From an uncultured Sutterella sp. (lineage in GTDB: Bacteria > Pseudomonadota > Gammaproteobacteria > Burkholderiales > Burkholderiaceae_F), in NCBI GenBank assembly GCA_934249275.1, contig CAKQKT010000024.1:1-18609 (forward strand): a stretch of DNA of 18,609 nucleotides, read 5' to 3'. Made by a program: the position numbers and the translations under genes. Below the pieces are notes generated by a model. It did not search any database. It was given only the letters and a program-made list of their open reading frames with translations, and was not told the DNA's origin. Of the stretch, positions 13,586 to 18,609 are shown in pieces (the first letter of the stretch is position 1; each line of letters opens with the position of its first letter).

Positions 13586-15271
13586 TTACGCGGCGGTAGC
13601 CTGCTTGTTGGCGGGCTCGCCCTTGATGAGGCGGCCGACGCAGTGGTAGACGACGAGAAGGGCAAGCACGATCAGCGCGATGGCGATGATGCCCTGCAGG
13701 CCGTGGACCATGAAGACGAAGGTGCCGGCATTGATGGCGGCGACGATCTTGAGGAGCGCCTGGACGAGAGCGGTCATCGTCACGACGAACATGACGGTCA
13801 TCGGGACCCAGAGCATCCAGCCCTTGCGGCCCGTGCTCTGGAGGAACACGGCGAGAGCGGTCAGAACGAGCGCGCCGAGGAGCTGGTTGGCGGAGCCGAA
13901 GAGCGGCCAGATGCTCATGTAGCCGGCCTGGCAGAGGAACCAGCCGCCCGCGAGCGTGAGGATCGTGGAGACCCAGGTGTTGCTGAAGAACTTGGCGACC
14001 GGGCCCTTTTCGGAGCCGTCGGACGTGGCGAAGAGTTCCTGGAAGCTCATGCGGCCGATGCGGGCCACGGCGTCGACCGTGGTCATGGCCAGAGCGGACA
14101 CGCACATCGTCAGGATGCAGGCGGAGATGTCGGCCGGAACGCCGAAGGTGTTCGTGAGGAAGCCGGAGACCGCGCCGGAGAAGATCTGGAACGGCGTGCC
14201 GGAAGGCATCTGGCCGTTGTGGGCGGCGGCGCAGACGATCGTCAGGGCAAGGGCGCCGAGCACGCATTCGACGAGCATCGAGCCGTAGCCGACGGGACGC
14301 ATGTCGGCTTCATTGGCGATCATCTTGGAGGACGTGCCGGAGGAGACGAGGCTGTGGAAGCCCGAGATGGCGCCGCAGGCGATCGTCACGAAGAGGATCG
14401 GGAAGAGGTCAAGACCCTTGACTTCCCAGCCCACGAAGGCGGGCATGTTGAGCGTCGGGTTGGTCACAAAGACGCCGACCACGCCGGCGATGATCATGCC
14501 GAAGAGCAGGAACATCGAAAGGAAGTCGCGCGGCTGCTTGAGGATCCACATCGGCATCACGGAAGCGGCAAGGGCGTAGAGGAAGACCACGACGCGCCAC
14601 GTGTTCGTGTCCGCATAGATCGGCCAGGCGATGCCCATGGCAAGCATGGCGACCATCATGACGATGCCGACGCCGAGCTGAACCTTGGAGGACGGCTGGC
14701 AGTACTTCTGGAAGAGACCGAAGATGATGGCGCCGACGATGTAGATCATGGAGATCGAGGCCGCGGCGGCGTTGGGCATGTTCTGGGCGCCCGTCTTGGT
14801 GAAGCCGTTGAAGGTCGCGGCGATCATGTCGGCAAAGGCCGCGATGACGAGAAGCGTGAAGAGCCAGCAGAAGGCAAGGAAGAGCTGGCGGCCGAAGCGG
14901 CCGACATACTGCTCGATCAGCATGCCCATGGACTTGCCGCCGTTCTTGACGGAGGCGTAAAGGGCCGTGAAGTCCTGAACGGCGCCGAAGAAGACGCCGC
15001 CGATGATGATCCACAAAAGAGCGGGAAGCCAGCCGAACATGGCTGCAATGATCGGACCCGTGACGGGGCCCGCGCCCGTGATGGACGTGAACTGATGGGC
15101 GAAGACGGAAAGGCGGGAGGCCGGTTGATAGTCCTTGCCGTCGTTGCGAAGGGCGGCAGGTGTTTTGGCGTTTTTGTCGATGCCCCATGTTTTTTCAAGC
15201 CAGCGGCCATAGAAGTGGTAGCCGAGCCAGAGGCAGACGATCGCAACAGCCATGAGTGTGAGACCGTTCAT
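13586..15271 (-). CDS. cstA: CstA family carbon-starvation transporter (pyruvate/peptide carrier)
   Basis: This 561-aa inner-membrane protein belongs to the CstA/BtsT family; E. coli members take up pyruvate and have been linked to peptide use. Diagnostic stretches are LGYHFYGRWLEKTWG, SVFAHQFTSITGAGPVTGPI (residues about 57-76), WIIIGGVFFGAVQDFTALYAS, FVTIACGAISGFHSLVSSGTSSK and SANQLLGALVLTAL. About sixteen hydrophobic segments are visible. E. coli CstA and BtsT are near 700 aa; this is a shorter form with trimmed C-terminal loops but no sign of truncation. The ATG at 15271 has AGGA about 10 nt upstream. An inverted repeat at 15377-15408 lies in its promoter region. The porin gene upstream on the same strand has its own terminator, so cstA is probably transcribed alone. 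Confidence 0.93.
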   Translation of the reverse strand: MNGLTLMAVAIVCLWLGYHFYGRWLEKTWGIDKNAKTPAALRNDGKDYQPASRLSVFAHQFTSITGAGPVTGPIIAAMFGWLPALLWIIIGGVFFGAVQDFTALYASVKNGGKSMGMLIEQYVGRFGRQLFLAFCWLFTLLVIAAFADMIAATFNGFTKTGAQNMPNAAAASISMIYIVGAIIFGLFQKYCQPSSKVQLGVGIVMMVAMLAMGIAWPIYADTNTWRVVVFLYALAASVMPMWILKQPRDFLSMFLLFGMIIAGVVGVFVTNPTLNMPAFVGWEVKGLDLFPILFVTIACGAISGFHSLVSSGTSSKMIANEADMRPVGYGSMLVECVLGALALTIVCAAAHNGQMPSGTPFQIFSGAVSGFLTNTFGVPADISACILTMCVSALAMTTVDAVARIGRMSFQELFATSDGSEKGPVAKFFSNTWVSTILTLAGGWFLCQAGYMSIWPLFGSANQLLGALVLTALAVFLQSTGRKGWMLWVPMTVMFVVTMTALVQALLKIVAAINAGTFVFMVHGLQGIIAIALIVLALLVVYHCVGRLIKGEPANKQATAA

Positions 15272-15376
15272 TTGGTGATCATCCTGATAAGGTTGTTTTT
15301 ATAGGTCGGGAACGCCCGAGGACTTCCCTGAGTAAAAACTGTAATCGTCTGTTGCAGAGGCGTAACTAAGGCATTT

Positions 15377-15408
15377 GCCTTATACGCCGAAATGACTAGG
15401 TATAAGGC
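15377..15408 (-). promoter_or_regulatory. Inverted repeat upstream of cstA, candidate operator
   Basis: GCCTTATAC (15377-15385) and GTATAAGGC (15400-15408) are perfect 9-bp inverted copies around a 14-nt spacer, 106 nt upstream of the cstA start. The half-site spacing (23 bp, about two turns) fits a dimeric regulator such as a LytTR- or LuxR-type response regulator. No definite -10/-35 pair was settled on; a TATAAA lies near 15300 on the minus strand. Confidence 0.45.
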
Positions 15409-15713
15409 CTGATGGTGATTCTGCCTAAGAGGATTGCCTTTCCCTTGAGTCATCTAGGGTATCGAATAGAGGTCGGTTTGAAGCTTTAAGACAAAAGTTC
15501 ACTTGGCTTGCCTGCGACCGTGGAGGGCGGGAGATTTGTGAGCCGAAATGGCGCGTTATGGCGGCAAAACGCCTTGCGACCGAGGGGAATTGCAGAAAAC
15601 TATCGGAAGGTGAGTCGGCAAAGCATTTGCATTTTGCTGAAAGCGTCGTTTTGCACCCTGCTGAGGCATGACAGGAATCGCTTCGGTGCATGCGCACGCA
15701 TGAGGTGCGCGGC
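15409..15713. other. Intergenic stretch between the cstA control region and the porin terminator
   Basis: I see no gene, tRNA or repeat here. Several frames are open but lack ribosome sites and resemble nothing known. A short GGCG/CGCC hairpin occurs near 15558-15575. The stretch probably contains the far part of the cstA control region. Confidence 0.35.
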
Positions 15714-15778
15714 AAAAAATGAGGCGCGGTTCTTGGGAGAGCCGCGCCCGAAGTATTCGTCCGGGCCGTGAGGCCCGG
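15714..15778 (-). terminator. Tandem hairpins ending the porin transcript
   Basis: On the minus strand the first hairpin after the porin stop is CCGGGCC/GGCCCGG (15761-15778) with a 4-nt loop and no T run. The second is GGCGCGG/CCGCGCC (15742-15748 and 15723-15729), followed by TCA and a run of six T (complement of 15714-15719). The second is the true rho-independent terminator. Confidence 0.8.
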
Positions 15779-15792
15779 TTTGATGACGAGTG

Positions 15793-16992
15793 TCAGAAGT
15801 GATGGACGAGGCCCGCGCCAACGTCCCAGGCCTTGGTCGGATCGGCCTGGAAGTTGCGCGCCTTCTTGTAAAGGCCGCCGCTCTGTGTGGTGCTTGCCGC
15901 CGCCCAGACGTGCGTGCGCTTGCTCAAGTAGTAGCGATAGATCGCGGCCGGATTGACGCGCCAGCCGTCCTTGTCGCCGTCGACATGGCTGTCGCCTTTG
16001 TATTCGACCTTGTTGCCCATGAGCACGACGGAGATCTTCTGAGAGCCGAAGCGCTTGGAAAGGCCGAGCGAGAGCGCGTGGGTGTCGACGCCGCGTTCGG
16101 ATTTGGCGATGCCGGGGCCGCCGGCAGCCGCAGGCGTGAAGTAGTTGAAGTAGCTGCCGCCGAGCGCACGGCCGTCTCTCACGTACTGGTATGCAAAATG
16201 CAGGCCCATCGTGGGTTCGGGCCAGTAGCTTCCGAGAAGCGCGATGCCGTATTCGTCGTTTAGCTTCACGTCCTTGGTATTGAGCGAGTCGTTGTCGATG
16301 TAGGTCGGAAGAACGGCGAACTTGAACTGCTTGCCGATGTAGGTGAGTGCCACGGCGGCGAACTGGTCGCTCTTCGAGCGGCTGACGGAGTCGTCGTCTC
16401 GGCCGTTGGAATACATGGCTTCGACGTGGAAGCCGTTGATGCGCGGCGAGTTGTAGACGACGGCATTGTTGAACGGATAGCCGGAGGAGAAGATCGGCAC
16501 AAGTGCCGCGTTCGGGAAGTTCGTGCCCATGGGCGACGGATTGATGCGCCAGCAGATCCCGAAGTCGCCGCTTCCCGAGAAGATGTTGATGATGCGGCCG
16601 GCGGCAAGCTCGCCCCAGTCGCCGCCCACGGCGACGAAGGCTTCGTTGAAGAGAACCGGCTGGCCCGAGGTGGTCTTGTTGTTGAATTCGCCGCTGTCGG
16701 GTTTGAACGGCGCCGAAAGCTTCAAGCGAACATAGCTGCCGTTGCCCAGGTTTTCTCTGGCGCGAATGTGAACGGCGGATGTTTCGTCGCCGTTGGGCAT
16801 CATGCGGGTGCTGGTCGTCCCGCTTGCATGATGAATCTGGATGCCCGTATCGATGAGGCCGTGAATGGAAATGCCTTCCTGGTAGGCGGCGGGCGCGAAT
16901 TGAATGCCGGGACCGCCGGCAAATGCCGTGCCGGCGAAGGCCATGGCAATGGCCGCGGCCAGAGCGCTTCGGGTGCGGGAAGCTGAATGCAT
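15793..16992 (-). CDS. Gram-negative general porin (Burkholderiales OmpC-like, trimeric beta-barrel)
   Basis: This 399-aa precursor has a 25-residue signal peptide (basic MHSASRTRS, hydrophobic ALAAAIAMAFAG, cleavage after AFA). The mature outer-membrane barrel begins with ISIHGLIDTGIQI, the usual first strand of this porin family. LGNGSYVRLKL, WGELAAGRI, NAVVYNSPRINGFHVEAMYSNG, repeated alternating strands and the terminal aromatic (VGAGLVHHF) complete the picture. It would let small hydrophilic solutes enter the periplasm. The ATG at 16992 has AAGGA about 10 nt upstream and gives a proper signal peptide; the frame is open to 17061, but that extension would spoil it. The LysR gene lies just upstream on the same strand, and a structured leader occupies 17041-17072. 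Confidence 0.92.
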   Translation of the reverse strand: MHSASRTRSALAAAIAMAFAGTAFAGGPGIQFAPAAYQEGISIHGLIDTGIQIHHASGTTSTRMMPNGDETSAVHIRARENLGNGSYVRLKLSAPFKPDSGEFNNKTTSGQPVLFNEAFVAVGGDWGELAAGRIINIFSGSGDFGICWRINPSPMGTNFPNAALVPIFSSGYPFNNAVVYNSPRINGFHVEAMYSNGRDDDSVSRSKSDQFAAVALTYIGKQFKFAVLPTYIDNDSLNTKDVKLNDEYGIALLGSYWPEPTMGLHFAYQYVRDGRALGGSYFNYFTPAAAGGPGIAKSERGVDTHALSLGLSKRFGSQKISVVLMGNKVEYKGDSHVDGDKDGWRVNPAAIYRYYLSKRTHVWAAASTTQSGGLYKKARNFQADPTKAWDVGAGLVHHF

Positions 16993-17040
16993 GTTGTCTA
17001 ATCCTTTGTTTGGGTCTTGGGAGGACGAAGGCGCCAGATG

Positions 17041-17072
17041 CGTGCCGCTGGTCGGCGGCACGAGCCGGCTCG
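17041..17072 (-). repeat. Hairpin and palindrome in the porin leader
   Basis: CGTGCCGC/GCGGCACG (17041-17048 and 17055-17062) forms a perfect 8-bp stem with a 6-nt loop. It abuts a 12-bp palindrome CGAGCCGGCTCG (17061-17072). Both lie 49-80 nt upstream of the porin start, so they would be in its mRNA leader, or would form a stop after the LysR gene, though no T run is present. Confidence 0.4.
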
Positions 17073-17199
17073 GTTGGATTGCCTTCGCCGCAAGTCAAAG
17101 ATTAGAGAACGGCATTCTTCGTGTCTCTTCAGACGATTCCCTCCGCGATTGCCGAATTTCGATGGTGGTTTTTTCGAATATCGGGAGACATGCGGGAAA

Positions 17200-18156
17200 C
17201 TACCCGAGCGGAAACGGGAAGGTCGGCGTGCTCTTTTCTTCGTGGAAAACGTGCACGAAAATGGCTCGAATCCAGCCCAAAAGCGTGTCGGCATCGTTGC
17301 GTTCGTGCCAGAAGAGATGCGGCTTGTGCGTCAGGCTCGTGAAGACGGGCGAGAGCGCGGTAATGCGGATGCCTGCATCCTGGGCGCCGCGAATGAGGAT
17401 TTCGGGCATGATGCCCACAAGGTCGGTGGCGGCGATCAGTGCGGGCTGCGGCAGGATGTAGGCCGAGTGAATCTGCGTGCGGCCGGGCAGGTTGCGGTTG
17501 GTGATTTCCGAATGCGTGGAGATGTCGATGCCTGCTCCTGGAGGAATCAGCGCGTTGATATGGCGCCAGCGTGCGAGGTCATCCTCAGTGAGCTTTTTCT
17601 GCGCATGATAGATCGCTTCCAGCGGGTGGCCCGTGCGGACGACGTAGCGGTAGGGCGACTCGAAGAGCTTGACGCAGTGAACGCCCGGCGCGTGCTTTTC
17701 CGCGGGGAATATGCCGAAGTCGATTTCGCCCGAGGTGAGCTTTGCGACAAGGTCGGACTCGATCGGAAGAATATGAAAGTCCAGGTCGGGCGCCTTCTCG
17801 AGGATGACGGGAATGACCTTGGTGAGAATCGAAACTGCGCCCATGTCGGCGGTGGCGATTCGAATGACGCGCTGTGCCAGAGCCGGATCGAAGACTTCGG
17901 GCTCGAAGAGCTCGTCATAGCAGTCCAGGAGCCGGATCGCTCTGGGCAGAAGCGCCATGGCGGCAGAGGTCGGGATCAGGCCGCCCTTGTTGCGAACGAA
18001 AAGCTGTTCGCCGAAAACTTCGCGAAGATGCGTCAGAATGCGGCTTGCCGACGAAAGGCTGAGCCCGAGCTTCTGTGCGCAGACGGTGAGCGACTGAAGC
18101 CGGCAGAGCGTGACGAAGAAGAGAAGATCCTGCTGGCTGAGGGGAGATTGGATCAT
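17200..18156 (-). CDS. LysR family transcriptional regulator
   Basis: This 318-aa protein has a LysR winged helix-turn-helix at residues 8-67 (LLFFVTLCRLQSLTVCAQKLGLSLSSASRILTHLRE shortened here: HTH core QKLGLSLSSASRILTHLRE, then FGEQLFVRNKGGLIPT) and an effector-binding domain from about residue 95. The ATG at 18156 has AAAGG 9 nt upstream and the HTH is at the usual distance. It is followed by the porin gene on the same strand (207 nt gap) and is divergent from the Tat-signal gene (328 nt gap), so it may control either one. The ligand is unknown. Confidence 0.9.
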   Translation of the reverse strand: MIQSPLSQQDLLFFVTLCRLQSLTVCAQKLGLSLSSASRILTHLREVFGEQLFVRNKGGLIPTSAAMALLPRAIRLLDCYDELFEPEVFDPALAQRVIRIATADMGAVSILTKVIPVILEKAPDLDFHILPIESDLVAKLTSGEIDFGIFPAEKHAPGVHCVKLFESPYRYVVRTGHPLEAIYHAQKKLTEDDLARWRHINALIPPGAGIDISTHSEITNRNLPGRTQIHSAYILPQPALIAATDLVGIMPEILIRGAQDAGIRITALSPVFTSLTHKPHLFWHERNDADTLLGWIRAIFVHVFHEEKSTPTFPFPLG

Positions 18157-18290
18157 GGCCGATGCCTTTGGAATGCTTGTTTTGTCGGAGAATCCGTGTG
18201 GTTCCGAATCTCCGAAGGTCCTGAAACGAGATTATCACGAAGGCGTTTCTTCGGGAGCAGGGAACGGGCAGGCGATACCCGTTGCTAATG

Positions 18291-18331
18291 TCGAAAAATG
18301 ACGAAACATATTTTCCGATAATCGAAAAATG
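18291..18331. promoter_or_regulatory. Direct repeats in the LysR-Tat gene divergent gap
   Basis: TCGAAAAATG occurs at 18291-18300 and again at 18322-18331, 31 bp apart (three helical turns). A GATAAT -10-like box (18317-18322) lies between them for the plus strand, without a good -35 box, as expected for an activator-dependent promoter. Confidence 0.35.
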
Positions 18332-18347
18332 GTGGAGGAATCAGCTC

Positions 18348-18374
18348 ATGGAAGGCGAGGGAGCCCCTCGGTAA
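18348..18374 (+). CDS. Possible 8-codon leader ORF
   Basis: A tiny ORF (MEGEGAPR, stop TAA) follows GGAGG with a 9-nt gap, a better ribosome site than most real genes in this window have. Its last codons overlap a perfect CGAGGG/CCCTCG hairpin (18356-18370). Translation is unproven. Confidence 0.3.
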   Translation: MEGEGAPR

Positions 18375-18375
18375 C

Positions 18376-18480
18376 ATGAAAACCCATGGGACGGCGGCCG
18401 CTTCGGGCCGCGTCTTCTTCGACCAGAGCTTCGGGCCTTCGCATGAGCGGGCGTCCGGGCCGAATTCCAAAAAGGACTGA
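18376..18480 (+). CDS. Possible 34-aa leader ORF coupled to the Tat gene
   Basis: This ORF starts one base after the stop of the preceding 8-codon ORF (TAA-C-ATG) and ends with TGA 4 nt before the next gene's ATG; its last codons contain that gene's AAGGA ribosome site. The product (MKTHGTAAASGRV..., ending PNSKKD) resembles nothing I know. The region forms a GCGGCC/GGCCGC stem (18394-18411) followed by GTCTTCTT, and GCTTCGGGCC is repeated at 18400-18409 and 18428-18437. Open frames are common at this G+C, so chance is a real alternative. Confidence 0.3.
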   Translation: MKTHGTAAASGRVFFDQSFGPSHERASGPNSKKD

Positions 18481-18484
18481 AATA

Positions 18485-18609
18485 ATGAACCGCAGAAAGT
18501 TTCTGAGCTGCGCCGTGATGGCGGCGACCGCGGGCGCCGCGAACGGCGTCATGGCCATGGGCACGGCCTCGGGCTACAACGTCGTGGGCTTTGCCGCCCT
18601 GTACGGCCC
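18485..18609 (+). CDS. Tat-exported protein of unknown function (N-terminal fragment)
   Basis: The first 41 codons are in the window. AAAGGA lies 7-8 nt before the ATG at 18485. MNRRKFLSCAVMAATAGA is a twin-arginine signal (RRKFL followed by a mildly hydrophobic stretch), with possible cleavage near GVMA-MG about residue 24. Tat signals usually mark proteins that fold with a cofactor (molybdopterin, Fe-S, flavin or heme) before reaching the periplasm, but the mature part visible here (GTASGYNVVGFAALYG) is too short to assign. It is divergent from the LysR gene and preceded by an unusual structured leader. Confidence 0.75.
   Translation, partial: MNRRKFLSCAVMAATAGAANGVMAMGTASGYNVVGFAALYG

Noticed and set aside
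13643..15304. 553-codon open frame on the plus strand opposite cstA
   Set aside because: The product is an implausible Asp/Glu/His/Gly-rich string, while the opposite strand encodes a complete CstA protein.
15425..17098. 557-codon minus-strand frame overlapping the porin gene
   Set aside because: Arg-rich shifted-frame reading of the porin; the porin frame has the signal peptide and terminal Phe.
1..18609. CRISPR array, insertion sequence, integrase/att site at the tRNA, toxin-antitoxin or defence genes
   Set aside because: No regularly spaced repeats, transposase or integrase motifs, duplicated tRNA 3' end or known defence-family motifs were seen.

Overview
The window reads as chromosomal DNA (roughly 60% G+C by eye) of a Gram-negative betaproteobacterium. 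A Burkholderiales-type general porin, a DcuA-type anaerobic C4-dicarboxylate carrier, several LysR regulators, a Tat-exported protein and an IhfB-like protein suggest a host-associated, anaerobic or microaerophilic member of the Sutterellaceae (Sutterella/Parasutterella type). The family-level placement is inference. Family assignments were made from remembered sequence motifs; no database search was run.

Layout, left to right: dcuA-like transporter (-, 3' end outside the window); a long divergent regulatory gap; mdaB-type quinone reductase (+); a shared hairpin terminator; TetR regulator (-), divergent from an M20 amidohydrolase (+); a strong terminator; AEC permease (-), divergent from a PaeA/YtfL-type CBS transporter (+) that is followed after 9 nt by a four-cluster [4Fe-4S] protein (+); an unrecognised 349-aa protein (-); a LysR regulator (-), divergent from a YbjJ-like MFS transporter (+) and an EamA/DMT permease (+); a bidirectional terminator; tRNA-Ile(CAU) (-); an IhfB-like HU/IHF protein (+); CstA-family transporter (-); a porin (-); a LysR regulator (-), divergent from a Tat-signal protein (+) cut by the right edge.

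The common theme is small-molecule transport, each carrier placed beside or opposite a one-component regulator: TetR with M20, LysR with MFS, LysR with porin and Tat protein. Dicarboxylates (DcuA), pyruvate or peptides (CstA), acyl-amino acids (M20), polyamines (PaeA) and outer-membrane entry (porin) together fit a scavenger of organic and amino acids. There is no phage, transposon, CRISPR array or obvious defence island.

The less ordinary parts are: (1) the structured leader of the Tat gene, with two tandem small ORFs behind a GGAGG ribosome site; (2) the unrecognised 349-aa protein, which might be a decayed signalling protein; (3) the PaeA-ferredoxin gene pair; and (4) operator-like inverted repeats upstream of cstA, between dcuA and mdaB, and in the other divergent gaps.
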